Source of the DNA: Jacaranda mimosifolia
Lineage: Eukaryota > Streptophyta > Magnoliopsida > Lamiales > Bignoniaceae
Reading direction: 5' to 3'
DNA: 64,000 bases
Assembly (NCBI GenBank): GCA_018894105.1
Contig: CM032121.1
Span: 5,808,507-5,872,506, forward strand
The notes beneath the pieces were generated by a model. It did not search any database, was not told the DNA's origin, and saw only the letters and a program-made list of their open reading frames with translations. This document shows, in pieces, positions 1 to 11,839 of this stretch. Position numbers and translations under genes: made by a program. Each line of letters starts with the position of its first letter. Positions within the stretch are counted from its first letter, which is position 1.

Positions 1-16
1 AAAATTTAAAACTTGC

Positions 17-755
17 ACATTAGAATTTAAAATATCAAATATCCTTCAAATTTATTAAAATTTTATTTCCTACGAATTTACCATCTAAAGTTTTTTTAAA
101 AAAAATCTAATTTATCACTTTAGGCCATATAATTTTAATAATATTAAGTTAAAATATCTAATAATGTTAAAATAGTATAATATCTAAAAATTTAAATAAA
201 TTTTGTTGACTTTATTTATTAAGTTAAAAATGAAATAAAAATTAAACATTAAAAATTTAAGTCTATCCTATTATCTATATAATTAAAAATTACATAAGAA
301 TATTAAAATGATAAATACATCTAAAATAATTCTGTTAAAATATAAATATATTTTATTTATTAATTCAAATATGACAAAAAAAACTTAAATAATAAAATTT
401 TAAGTCTGTCATCCTAACTATATAATTATAAATTACATAATAATATTAAAATAAAAAATATTCTAAACATTAGAATTTAAAATATTAAATATCCTTCAAA
501 TTTATTCAATTTTATTTCATATGAATTTATCATCTAATTTTTTAAAAAATCTAACTTATAACTTTAAGCCATATAATTTTAATAATATGAAGTTAAAATA
601 CTTAATAATGTTAAAATAGTAAAATATCTAATAATTTAAATAAATTTTGTTGACTTTATTTGTTAAGTTAAAAATGAAATAAAAATTAAACAATAAAAAT
701 TTAAGTCTATCCTATTATCTATATAATTCAAAATTACATAATAACATTAAAATGA
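17..755. repeat. AT-rich direct repeat, period about 450 bp
   Basis: A block beginning 'acattagaatttaaaat' at 17 recurs at 467 and is followed in both copies by the same run of landmarks, such as 'ccttcaaatttatt' and 'ttttgttgactttatt'. The second copy fades near 755. There is no coding potential. The block is extremely AT-rich and resembles the arms of the GC-core elements elsewhere in the window. Confidence 0.7.
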
Positions 756-1355
756 TAATATAAATTTATATATGTATAAAATCAGAAATATATGAAGAAT
801 CTTCTTTAAATTTTATTGAAATTTATACATATGTGTGTATATATACACTATATATGTATATAAATATGAATAAAAAATTATATTATATATATTTATAAAT
901 ATTAAATATTATTTAATTCGGAATGAATAAATATAAAAAAATATAAAAATAAAAGTAATTTAAATTGTATTTTTAGTCCTACAAGTATAAAAAAATTATC
1001 AATTTTAGTTCTTTTTTTTGTCGGAATCGGTGAAAGTCGCAGGAAAAGCTGACGTGGCTTGACGGAAGTGTGCCCATTTGGCATTTTTGCCTTGTTTGCA
1101 GCTGACGTGATTTGATTAATTAAAAAAATAACAAAAATACCAAATAAATATATGTGATAATATATATATACACAATATTTATGATATTTATCATATATCA
1201 TGTATATGATATATATTTAAATATATATAGTAAAAAATATATATTTATGATATTTATCATCTATCATGTATATATCTAAATAAATATATACATTTATCTA
1301 AATATGTGCATTTATATATACATACACACATATATACATATACATTATATATATA

Positions 1356-1551
1356 GGCAGCTCGCGCCACCCCTCTGCCCCAACCCGCTGGGCTGCCAAG
1401 GCCATGGCTGCCTCGCCCATGGCCAGATCTAGGCGGCCAGTGTGCTCACCTGGCTCTGGCCATGGCCGAGGCAGCCATGGCTAGGGGCCGCCTAGCTAGA
1501 TCTGGCCAGGCAGCCATGGTGGCTGCTCGGGGGCGGGGGGGAGTCGTCGTA
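1356..1551. repeat. GC-rich core rich in CCATGG inside AT-rich DNA
   Basis: About 195 bp of GC-rich sequence with several 'gccatggc' palindromes and inverted 'cagccatgg' blocks sits abruptly between AT-rich arms. Similar islands occur near 22740-22810, 42610-42735 and 59106-59253, each between AT-rich arms. This suggests a family of elements with a GC-rich centre. No frame looks coding. Confidence 0.6.
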
Positions 1552-1634
1552 CCAATTTTTCCCCCCATTTTTTTTTCTTCTTCAAATTTTCATTTTTAAT
1601 TTAAATTTAATTTAAATTATTTTAATCATTTGAT

Positions 1635-2215
1635 TTTTGTTTTTCAATTGGTAAATAATTATAAATTGTATATATACATATATATTTTTAAATTCAAAGC
1701 TGTGCTAGCTAAGCGAGTTAAAAGAATATTATTAATATGGTAGATTAAATTTTTTTATTTTTTAATTAGTAAATAATTATAAATTATATATAAATATATA
1801 TATTTATATAATTATATGTGTATATTTTCAAATTCAAAGTTGTGCTAACTAAGCGAGTTAAAAGAATATTGTTAATATGGTAGATTAATTTTTCTTATTA
1901 TTTAATTAGTAAATAATTATAAATTATAGATATATATAATTATACGTGTATATTTTCAAATTCAAAGTTGTGCCAACTAAGCGAGTTAAAAGAATATTGT
2001 TAATATGGTAGATTAATTTTTTTTATTTAATTAGTAAATAATTATAAATTATATATAAATATATGTGCATATATATATGTGTGTGTGTGTGTGTATTTTT
2101 AAACTTAAAGTTGCACCAACCAAGCGAGTTAAAAGAATATTATTAATATGGTAGATTAAATTTTTTTAGTTTTTAATTAGTAAATAATTTTAGATTATAT
2201 ATAAAAATATGTGTA
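1635..2215. repeat. Tandem repeat, about 4.5 units of 128-143 bp
   Basis: The motif 'aagcgagttaaaagaatatt' followed by 'aatatggtagatta' and 'taaataattataaatta' recurs with unit starts near 1691, 1831, 1959 and 2102. The unit length varies because of an internal TA/GT-rich microsatellite, which reaches (gt)6 near 2082. The second half of an extra unit lies at 1635-1690. Noncoding. Confidence 0.8.
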
Positions 2216-2705
2216 TATATGTGTATGCTTGTCTATATTTTGGGGGAGATATTTTTTACTGTGGAAGTCAAATCGATGCTTTTTTGTTAAATTTTTTGAG
2301 TGAAAATGGAATTGAGTTATTATAATAAAATATATATGATGTATATATATGTATGTATTGGAAAAAATGAAAATTTTAGGGATAATGAAGGATAGTATAG
2401 GGTATTTTGGAAAAGAAATTTGTGTTTTGGAGGAAAAATGATGACATATAATATATAAATATATATATATATATAAAATAGATGTGTATATATAAATTAT
2501 ATAATATATTTGAAATTACAAAAAGAAAAGAAAAAAAAAAGACATGTGTATTGCCAACTAAGCAAGAAAAAGACAAAAAATGACTATTAGGCAGTCCAAC
2601 ATTACAAAAACTCCATGTTGCCACACGCCCAGCAAGTGATGTTAGATTTTCCAGTGACCTCGGTTGTCTCCGGCCAAATTTCATTACTATAAGTCCATCA
2701 TTGTA
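2216..2705. other. AT-rich intergenic DNA, nothing recognised
   Basis: No gene is recognised here. A 112-codon minus-strand frame exists but has low-complexity composition and no recognisable domain. The stretch is probably the right arm of the AT-rich element with the GC core at 1356-1551. Confidence 0.4.
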
Positions 2706-2859
2706 ACGAACCATAAATTTTGTTACTAAAACCTTTTGCGACGGACTTTAGGGCACTAAACTTAAGTAACGAAAAATTCGTTACCAATAATTTGGGTAAC
2801 GAATTTCAGCTTTATGGTAACAAAATTATTTGTTACTAAAAGTGTAATTTGTTGTAGTG
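2706..2859. mobile_element. Right-end remnant of a CACTA-type element
   Basis: The segment ends in 'ttgttgtagtg', the complement of a CACTAC-type terminus. It carries alternating direct and inverted 'ggtaacgaa' and 'ttcgttacc' motifs, as in the subterminal repeats of En/Spm elements. No matching left end is visible in the window, so this is a truncated copy. Confidence 0.55.
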
Positions 2860-3296
2860 CAGCCTGCTTAATTTGAAATCGAGCCCGAAACATATCCAAT
2901 TACGTACATTTCACTAGACCAAAATTTGGAATTTTTTGGACATGTGTACTCATGTGCCATTTCTTTGCCATATCATCTTAAAATTTAACTAAATCTTGAA
3001 TTTGAAGATGTGATTTAGAAAACAATTGCTGCAGTTATTTTTTAATATGAAAGAAACAAAAGTTAAAAAAGATATTAAGAAGATAGTTATTTAAAATATA
3101 ATTTAGAAAAGTACATATATATGAAAAGTTGGAAATAATTATTATAAAAATGAATATTTATAGGTGAAAAATGTGGCCGGTTTTTTTTCTCATCTTTTTT
3201 AATCTAAAAAAATATAGGTGAAAAATGTGGCCGATTATTTCTTAAATCACATCTTCAAATTTAAGATTTAGTTTAATTTTTGAGTTGATGCGGCAA

Positions 3297-6105
3297 CACT
3301 ACAAGAAAACTGGCTTTCACCAACGAAAAATTACCGACGGACAAATTCTATTGGTAATTACGGACAGATTTCAAATTCAAAAAGTTTTGCCAACAAATTT
3401 ACCAACGGAATCAGTGACGGATAGAATATCCGTTGGTAAATTAGCGAGAGAAATAAAATCCATTGGTAATGGGTCAGTAATTTTTTCCAACTAAAATAAA
3501 TTCTGTCGGTAATATTTCCAACAAACTAATGTTCGTTGGTAATCCGTTGGTAAAATTTTTGAGAGATGTACTTCCGTTGGTAATCTGTTGGTAAAGTTTC
3601 TAAGAGATATAACTCTGTTGGTAATCCATCGGTAAAATTATTGACAAAAATAATTTATTAATAATTCATTAATATTTCTTTAACACATTTTTGTTATTTA
3701 ACTAAATAAAATATTAAAAGTTATATATATTAAATATAATTAAATAATAATTATATAAAATTAAATTTTATAACAAAAATTGACTATTCATAAAAAATTA
3801 GTAAATAATTAAATTTTGAATTCAAAAATTTTTAAATTAAAAAAATCAATTACTATAATTAAATAAAAATTATTAAAATAAAATGTAAAAAAATAAAAAA
3901 TATAAATAAAAAATAACTAAACCCTAACTATATACAATTCAATTACACTTATTCTTGCCACACAACCAGGTATGTTTTCTCTCCCTTCCTTCCTTCCTTC
4001 CTCTCTTCTTTCTTTCTTTCTCTGTTCTTTTTTTTTTTTTTTTAAATCTTCTTCCTAGCTGCTTCATTCTCGCCGGCGAGATGCTGGTCACGGAGGCCAG
4101 CCTCCACGACGCAAAAACGAGAGCCAACCGATCTGCTGGCTCCTGCAAGGGGAGGCCAGCAATGCCGGCGATGAGACCCAGCAGCAGCTGGGTCTCGCGA
4201 CCAGTGCTGCTGCGTCGGCGAGGCCAATAGCTGTTGCTGGTCGCCAGACCAGCAATTTTTTTTATTTTTTTTTGAAAATTTTATGATTTTATTAATATAT
4301 TTTTTTAATTGTGCAGGTTTAAAATTTTGCATTTTGGGGTATTGTAAAAGGTAAATTATTTTAGTATTAAGTTATAATTATATGAATTGTTTTGATGAAT
4401 TATGTGGTCAATTATTTTAGATATTGTGTTGGTTTATTTCAATTTGTGAGTTTTTCTATAGTAGTGGACTTATAGTAATTTGAAACTATCATCTTGGTTA
4501 CTCCTGGGATATTAGTAAGTGGTGTTAGGCATATGGTAATTATGCTTGTGCTACAACATTGTTAATTGAATAATTAGAAGTATTTGTTTTGACATAATTT
4601 TTGAAAAATTAATAGCGTAACATCTTCTATTTTCAATCTTTGGATCTGAATCTTTAATGAGTTAATCCATATTGTGGATGGATAAAATGACTTGTATTGA
4701 TGATGTGTCTATATATAGTTAGTGTTTTCCATTAGTTATATATGTTGTTTGTGTGTGGTGAACTTGTATTGATCATTTATCTATCTATCTATCCACAATA
4801 TATTGTTTGTAGATGGTTATTAAGATTGCTTTACGAATTGAATTTATTTGATTGTGCAGAAATTACATGAGAAAGTCATTTAATGTGCTACTTTTTAAAT
4901 TAGATTTTAGAGTTTTTCATTAAATATATTTTCGAAATGCAGCAATCATGGCTAGTGATCGTAGTTGGATGTGACACAATTCGATGATAGAGGAAGTATT
5001 ACATTTTAATAGTATGCATTCGATGATAGCAAGTCAAGAGAGTTCATGTAAGTAAAATAGTATGCATTTATTGTTTTTTCTAGACTTTGTTTTGATCTTT
5101 TTGTTAATTAAATAAAATGTTTCTGATTACATTTAATTTATTTATGTAGGAAGAATATCATAAAAATATTTTGAAGAAGCATGGCAATGAGGCTTCCTCT
5201 CAGCCCTTGTTTGACACAAATTCATGGATGGAGGCAACTGGTGGCCCATCTAAGGGTTTCATAATCCTTGAATAGTTTGTTGAAGTTTTAATTTTTTGAA
5301 GTTATGGTTTTGTTTTGTGGTTTTATGGAGTTTGTGGTTTTGTGAACTTGGTACTTTTGACTTGCATTTTATGAAGATTTAATTATTGAATGATTTGTTG
5401 AAGTTTTAGCTTTTTGAAATTGCGATTTTGTGTTGTGGTTTTATTGGAGTTTGTAGTTTATTGAGGTTATATTTGTTGAGTTATGGTTGTGTTGAATTAG
5501 TTTGTTAAAATTGTGATGATTTTTTAAATTTTGGTTTGTTTAAAAAATGATTGATATTATTTAATGATGGATTTGATGAAGAATTGATATTTAATGTATT
5601 TTTAATTTTTATTGTATTTAGCATTAATTAGTATATTTAATTGTTATAGGTTATTAAAATTTTGTTGAAAAAATTATTAAAAAAATAAAAAAATTTCAAT
5701 GAAAATTACCAACGGATTGTTAATTAAAATAAAAAAAAGACTAAATTTACCGACGGAAAATCCATCGGTAAATATTACCATGGATTACTAATGGAAAAAA
5801 GACTAAATTTACCGATGAAAAATCCGTCAGTAAATATTACCAACGGAAAAAAGACTAAATTTACCGATGGATTACCAACGGATTTTTGTTGGTAATATAA
5901 TCAATGTCCATACTAAATTTACCAACAGAAAATCCATTGGTAATTATTACTGACAGACTTAAAATTCGTTGGTAAAATTTACCGACGGGATTATTGCCAA
6001 CGGATGATTTCTGTAGGTAAATCCGTCGGTAAAATATATTACCAACGGACTTTTTCAATTTACCGACGGATTTTTCCGTCGGTGAAAGCCAGTTTTCTTG
6101 TAGTG
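3297..6105. mobile_element. CACTA (En/Spm-like) transposon, deletion derivative
   Basis: The element has perfect terminal inverted repeats of about 25 bp beginning CACTACAAGAAAACTGG. It is flanked by the 3-bp target duplication 'caa' (3294-3296 and 6106-6108). Subterminal regions are packed with direct and inverted copies of 'ccgttggtaa' and 'taccgacgga' motifs, the kind bound by CACTA transposases. At 2.8 kb it is far too short for an autonomous element and has no intact transposase. A GC-rich stretch at 4070-4250 is not convincingly coding. Confidence 0.93.
4948..5275 (+). pseudogene. Transposase remnants inside the CACTA element
   Basis: Two short pieces are visible. At 4948-4974 an ATG opens a peptide MASDRSWM followed by a stop, resembling the N-terminal '(D)RSWM' start of En/Spm transposases. 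At 5150-5275, after a 'tttatgtag' acceptor, a 41-codon frame ends in a stop and contains 'LKKHG' and 'WMEATGGPSKG', resembling the conserved 'W..A.GG..KG' C-terminal part of the second plant En/Spm protein family (Transposase_24-like). Joining the start of one gene to the end of another is what a large internal deletion would leave. The family match is from memory of the motifs. Confidence 0.5.
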
Positions 6106-7155
6106 CAAAGATATGATATCTGAATACACATGATCAAAAAGTCCCAAATTTTGGCCTAATAAAAGGTCATTGGACATGTTTCAAGCTTGATTTCAAATTA
6201 AGCAGCCCGAAGGACTAAATTTGAAAATAAATGGACTAAATGTGATGGCAAATTTAAGATAATAGACTAAATACGCAATCTGCAATAGAAAATAGACCAT
6301 TTAAAAAGTTGACAATAGTTAAAGGACCAAAATTGCAATTTTCCCAAAATATGTCTGTTAGATTACGATCGTTGCTAATTTTAAAACATATCTTTTAATT
6401 TAATTAATATTCTTTTAGCATTATAATTAAAACCTCCGATAGATTGAAATATTATGATATACTCTTCTTACATAAACTATATCTTGCAAATATGTGTTGT
6501 AGTAATATCACGTAATTTAAAGTAAGAATTCCAGAGCCTCTATGGAGATGTAATTACAGTTCGAAAAGGTTGTTTCAGTTAAGCCTTAGGAGAATTTTGA
6601 AGTCTTGGATTTAGATGTGATCAAACATATCATGATATTTGCCGATTTCTAATAATTGATTAATGTTTATAAATATTTGTAATTGTAAATTGTTAATTGC
6701 TATCCTATAATTTAACTGAAAATATAAAATATGAAATAATTTTACTAAATATCTCCTAGATAGATTCGGGGAGCAAAGTGACTTCCAAATTTCTTTAGGA
6801 AAATAGTCAAACATATAGAATCTACACGAATTCCAACACCAAGTAAAAAAAATCCATGATTTGATACACATATTTCATATTCATATTTTGATTGACAAAA
6901 CACAAATCAAATACACGACAAATATACTTATAATTTAAACCTAAATCACTAAATAATATAGTAACAAAAATAAATCATATTATATAAATGTACAAGATGC
7001 ATATACTTATCAATCTTCAGTGATGCATGCTTGGTACGAGAATGAGAACTAATCCAATTCCACCTACAGTATGATCTTTTATTTTAATTCAATCAGTGTT
7101 TCATTGTATATTCTACTATACATGAGTATATTGCAAATATATGACTGTAATTATA

Positions 7156-7469
7156 GCCAATTCACAATATATGATTGAAATTTGGGCAATATAAAATTAG
7201 GATGAAAATTCATAAAAAAATTATAAAAAAAAAAAAGATGCGAATCACTGAAACAACACAATCAGTGCCGGTGATTGCTTGCATAGCTCTTGGGTCTGTA
7301 TTCCTCACATGCACCGTGCGAGCAATTACCGGTACTTACTATGCTTTTAGGTGAATGTATCCTCTTTTTTAACTTTTTAAGAGTCTTGGTACTAGATTTG
7401 TACTACCCCAAATTCTAATCCTATATTGTAAATTTGCCATAGTTCCGGTCCCATTTTTACAATTTTCCC
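7156..7469. mobile_element. Mutator-like foldback MITE (pre-duplication)
   Basis: The 314-bp element has two arms that are inverted copies of each other (outer 'aattcacaatat' against 'acaattttccc'; inner 'gtgattgcttgcatag' against 'gagcaattaccggta'), so it can fold into a long hairpin. The same element occupies the same place in the duplicate at 45159-45469. It is related to the longer foldback at 52041-52990, which has a near-perfect 9-bp target duplication. No coding capacity. Confidence 0.6.
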
Positions 7470-8384
7470 TACTTTACATTTATTATAAATTATTGTTAAA
7501 ATGTAAATATCAATTCCCTCTATAATATCATCTAGTAAACTAGAAGAGTACTTTCCTTTGCCTTAGAGCTTGCTTGATTTTATTTTCACTGTCATTTCTC
7601 ATTTATATCTTTTTCAAAACTTAAAAAGACAGCAAGTAAAAATGAGTTGAAAATAATTTTATATTTGAATAGATTATTGGAAAAGCTTGTAGGTAGAGAA
7701 AGATAGTAATGATGATAATAAAAAGAAAAGATACATAGATTATAGGTTATTGAAAGAAAATATATAAATTATTAGGAAATGTGTTTTGAGAACAAAAGTA
7801 AAAATATGAATGGTGAAAATATATAAAACATGATATGTTTCAATTTTCAAATAGTAAAAAATGTGAAAAGGAGTTTTAAAAATGAAACCAAATGATCACT
7901 TACACTTTCTCTATTTACTGCTAGAAATGTCCTCCTTTAAAATTGAAGAGTGTACTTTTCAACCTTTTTTATTTTTTTTATTTTTTATAAGTGTGTACTT
8001 TTGAACTTATTAATTATTATATACACATCCTGCAATTAGTCTTGAAAAACATCTTGATTTTGTTATATCTAAAATTCTGTTTGTAGATATGCATGCTTTA
8101 TACCTAGATTGATGAGCTTTAGAATTAGAGAAAGCAGATATATCATAAAGGAAATAAACTCTGAAACTTAATATATATTGTATTACATTATTATTTTGAA
8201 AGTACCATAAACTGACTCCAAACCAGCTGCAAGTGAAAATCACCTGAACAGGAAATCAGGATCAGAAATTTATTTAAAACATTTGGCATACATATATAAT
8301 TCTGAAATATAGTAAACCTTCATTTTTTGACTGCCAAGAGGAAATCTTTAATTAGCAGCCTTAACCTTATAATCAGCTTTGTAT

Positions 8385-9186
8385 TTAATTGATGTTCCAC
8401 CAAAATTGTGCCTGAAGATAGTCAATCACATTCTTCTCAACTTGGAAAGCCTTAGTTAAAACATCTGGATTAATTGGTGGATCTGACCCGAAAACTGCAT
8501 TTGCAATAGTTATGACTCCTGGATTCTGGCTGCTTAGACCAGCAAACACAAAAGCATTGGTGTGTCCCACGTTAAACTGAAAATGTATCAAGCCCTCTGG
8601 GAAGACGAAGACGTCTCCAGGGTATAGGTACTTGGTAAAAAGCTTGTTTTTCTGCTTCGGATCTGCTGGATTAGAAGTCACGAAGCCAACGTACAGAGTG
8701 CCTTCCAACACAACAAGAATCTCAGTTGCACGAGGGTGTGTGTGAGGAGGGTTGAGACCATAGGGCGCATAGTCTATACGGACTAAAGAAATGCCAAGAG
8801 TATTGAGCCCTGGGAGTTGGTTGACGTTAACAGGAGTAACCTTTGATCCCAGTGGATTTGATGTGTTTCCAGGTTTATTTAGACCTGGGAAAAAGAAATC
8901 CTCGGCAACAACCATGTTTGGGTTCTTGCATATTTTCCCATTCACGAAAACTAAATGTGTAAAAATAGATGCCAACAATATTAATTTGATGATGGTAATG
9001 TAAGAATTTACATAATCAGAAGAGGAGAAAAAAAAAAAAAAAAAGCTCTTGTAGTTAATTATCAGAGGCCATGGAATCATTAACAGCGACACAGAAATCT
9101 TGCAGAGGGCTGGGATCTGATGCATATGAAAATGTCGCCAAATATGCAGTAAGAATGGCCGCAAAGATGCCTAAAGCAATCTTCAT
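8385..9186 (-). CDS. Germin-like protein A (splice donor damaged)
   Basis: Predicted exons are 9063-9186 and 8385-8950 on the minus strand, giving 229 residues. Residues 1-22 form a signal peptide, so the protein is expected in the cell wall. The cupin barrel follows, with metal ligands His111, His113, Glu118 and His164 ([10 protein letters not shown] and PEGLIHFQF motifs) and a conserved Cys32/Cys49 pair. N-glycosylation sequons are at Asn36 and Asn70. Germin-like proteins are Mn-binding apoplastic hexamers, some with superoxide dismutase or oxalate oxidase activity; which applies here cannot be read from the sequence. The intron (8951-9062) has a normal AG acceptor, but where the paralogues have GT the donor is AT (9062-9061). 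Retaining the intron would stop translation two codons later. Exon 2 is intact and nearly identical to C and E, so either the loss is recent or an unusual splice is used. Confidence 0.85.
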
Positions 9187-9279
9187 TTTAGCTGATATAT
9201 ATTGGATATTTTTTTCAACTGGGACTGCTTAATTATTTCTTGGAACAGAGGTGATGAGCCTAGCATAAACATGGTGCCA

Positions 9280-9287
9280 ATTTATAG
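9280..9287 (-). promoter_or_regulatory. TATA box of GLP-A
   Basis: The minus strand reads CTATAAATT about 95 bp upstream of the GLP-A ATG. GLP-C and GLP-E have the same box in the same surroundings and at a similar distance. Confidence 0.7.
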
Positions 9288-9611
9288 AGGAAAAAGTATG
9301 AAATGGTCATCTCCTTTCTATTACAATATTGAATATTTTATGAAGACCTGGAAAATCTATAACACAATTAGGTAATATTTTATTGAGTGCCAGATAAATG
9401 AAGATTTCTTACACAACTAACACTGCATGCCTGATTGTTTCCTTTTATCCTAGCGTGCAAGAATATGATCTCATTGAAATGGTCTTTTTTCTTAGTAATT
9501 AACTTCTCATATTTCAATGATTTACTTACTCTTCAATGCTTGGTTTTATGTTTTGGTTAACCTGTCCAACAGGATTTAGAGTTTTCTGTTGCAAAAACTC
9601 ATTCTCCATAG

Positions 9612-10882
9612 TAGTCTTGTAAAATGGGTAGTGTAGTACCCTATCCAGATCCAAAATGTCATCCTCATTTCCGTACCTATACCCATACTTATTAAAGATA
9701 ATGCAATAGGCATGGGTAGGGTCTATATCCATAAATTATCCAATACTTTATACTTAAATTTAATCTATGAACCTAAAAATTATCTATATCGAAATCAAAC
9801 TTATATTAGTGATAAACTTTTTATATTTTATATAGGTTCAAGCTTTTAGTAGGCTAAGGCCTTAATAGGCCTAAAAATTCTATTTTATATTAAGCAAAAA
9901 TAATTGATGACTATAATACATTTATCTTAACAAAGAGAAAAGTATAACCAAACATTATTATAAGTTAAACAAAAAATTTGAAATAAAATATGGTTGTGTA
10001 TTAATTAAGAACATAGTATATAATTATATAAAATTAATAAAATGAATTAATATAAATATAAAAGCAATTATATAAGTATTATAAATAATTAAATATATAT
10101 TATAATATAATTAAATTATATAGACCAACTTGATAGGCTTTATAGGTTTTTTTAAAAGCCTGTACCTAGCTTTTTTTTTAACTAAATAGACTTTTTAAAA
10201 AGCCTAAGCCTGGTCCATTTATTAAATAGGCTAGGCCAAGATAGGCCGGGCTAGGCCTCAAATAAACCAGACTGTAGGCCCCTAACAGGTGGCATAGCCT
10301 ATTCCCATCCCTAATGAACAGTAACAACTAAATAATTTTCTTCATTAAAAATTAAATTAAATTAATAAAATTAATAAAGTTATTATATTGGGATAGTAAT
10401 TTTAATAAAAAAAAAAAATTGGAATAGCAATAGCAACAATTGAACATTTTTCATTAATAAAACTAATAATATTAAAATTAATAGTGGAATAAATATTTTT
10501 TTATAAAAATAGTTAATAAAATTAATTTTGCTGATGAATGATTTTTGTTAATAAAATTTCCATTAATGAATGAAAAATTGAAAATAAAGATTAAATAATT
10601 TAAATTTAATAATTAAATTAAATTAAATATAGAATTTTTTTTTTATTTTTTGTTGTCGTATGCCAAATAATATTTTTAGTATATATTGAGAAAATTAGTA
10701 TATATATTAAAAACATAAGTCTAATAAACTGACCCAATGGGTCTTCGGTTAGATAGGGTAGGGTAGGTTACGGTCTCATCCTTTTGGGAATTTAAGGGTA
10801 AGGTAGAATATATGATATTTTTGTTTGGGTATTTTAGGGTATAGGTGTGGGTAGGGTGATATCCTATCCATTTACAGGCCTA
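9612..10882. mobile_element. hAT-like non-autonomous element, 1.27 kb
   Basis: Terminal inverted repeats are TAGTCTTGTAAAATGGGTAG and TAGGCCTGTAAATGGATAG. The 8-bp flanks 'ctccatag' (9604-9611) and 'cttcatac' (10883-10890) match at 6 of 8 positions. The uninterrupted duplicate near 47605-47625 serves as the empty site. The interior is AT-rich with 'ggcctaggc'-type clusters near 10140-10310, perhaps a nested relative. No transposase frame is visible. Confidence 0.75.
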
Positions 10883-10999
10883 CTTCATACATACATGTAC
10901 TAGTTGTTGCTTCATTTGTCTTCGTTGTCACTCATGCTTTGAATCGCCTATCTACATGCTAATGATATATGGACAAGTACCAAGTACTATATTAATTAA

Positions 11000-11692
11000 A
11001 GGATTAAATTCATTTTACCCCATGTACTATGGGGTATGTATCAAATACCATCATCTGTCGTTAGTAAAATAGCTGACGATATCAAAACTCTACAGTAAAT
11101 TACTGATTTAACATCAGAAAATAAACTAAATAGCATAAAAATTTAAGATACATGGCATTTTTTTTCTATGTAGACAAATCTATACTTGGCACCCGTACTA
11201 CCAACACCTTTAAATACCCCACTCAAACTTCTTTGTAGTTAGAAAAGTAATGTTTGTTTGGCTGATGTAGTCCTAATATTATCTTTCCTTTATACATATG
11301 ATCATTGAAAAATTTTATGTCCAAAATAAGTTTCTTCAATTTTGTTACTTTCACTTTAGGACCTAAAGCATTATCTAACTCCTAATCCAACAAATTAAAC
11401 ATTAAATCATTTTTTTTTTTTACAAGAACATTAAACAACTCCATTCTAATACAGGACATATGGGACCAACAAAATAGAGGCTACTTGTGCGGAAAAGCAG
11501 CCATGTATTCTAGGTTTTTATGCTATTTATTTATTTTATGAGGTTAAATCAGTAATTTATTGTAAATTTTTGTCACCATAAGCTATTTTACTAACAACAG
11601 ATGACTTTGAGGGGAGTATTTAAAGTTTTTAGAAGTACAAGGGGTATTTGATACATACCTCAAAGCACAGGGGGTAAAATGAATTTAACCCT
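11000..11692. mobile_element. MITE with ~50-bp inverted repeats, probably Mutator-like
   Basis: The ends AGGATTAAATTCATTTTACC and AGGGTTAAATTCATTTTACC are inverted and extend through 'ggtatgtatcaaatacc' to about 50 bp. Flanks share 'aattaa' (10994-10999 and 11694-11699). The duplicate copy near 47705-47720 lacks the element. Long inverted repeats and no coding capacity fit a Mutator-type MITE, but the superfamily is not certain because the target duplication is short and AT-rich. Confidence 0.7.
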
Positions 11693-11839
11693 CAATTAAA
11701 TGGAAGTTGAAATAGTTTATTTCATTAAGAAAGATACAATTTCTTACATCCTTCCATAGAACTATGTCAAGATCAGCAATGATTCATATGGCAAGCGACC
11801 TAGAGGGTTGATTGACTGTTTAATGAATTAGTATCATTA

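Larger units (their letters stand above)
2860..6355. repeat. Inverted-repeat element split by a CACTA insertion
   Basis: The left arm from 2860 ('gctgcttaatttgaaatc' type sequence, then 'ccaaaatttgg', then 'catgtgtact') reappears as its reverse complement at about 6110-6210 ('aaatttaagcagcc'-type end, 'ccaaattttgg', 'acacatgatc'). The two arms face each other across the CACTA element at 3297-6105, so they are parts of one foldback element opened by that insertion. The right arm extends to about 6355 without a visible left partner, because the CACTA remnant at 2706-2859 abuts the left arm. Confidence 0.6.
6412..11829. repeat. Segmental duplication, copy 1 (carries GLP-A)
   Basis: From 'cttttagcatt...aacctccgata' at about 6412 the sequence runs parallel to 44371-47840 in the same orientation, through the 3' flank, GLP-A (partner GLP-C) and the upstream region, until about 11829. 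The homology is broken in this copy by two later insertions, a hAT-like element (9612-10882) and a MITE (11000-11692), both absent from copy 2. The Mutator-like foldback at 7156-7469 is present in both copies and therefore predates the duplication. Confidence 0.85.

Noticed and set aside
3939..4332. Overlapping frames on both strands of a GC-rich patch in the CACTA element
   Set aside because: Compositional effect; runs of Lys/Arg or Phe/Leu from homopolymers, no domain, and different frames open on both strands.
6611..6871. 86-codon minus frame (also at 44719-44907) conserved between the duplicated blocks
   Set aside because: Conservation is explained by the segmental duplication; the copies differ by frame-altering changes, and no domain or start context supports a gene.
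8385..9164. Single 259-codon frame covering GLP-A without an intron
   Set aside because: Its first part reads the true exon 1 out of frame and the intron; the paralogues show a 124-nt first exon with a signal peptide. It is kept only as a remark on possible aberrant translation.
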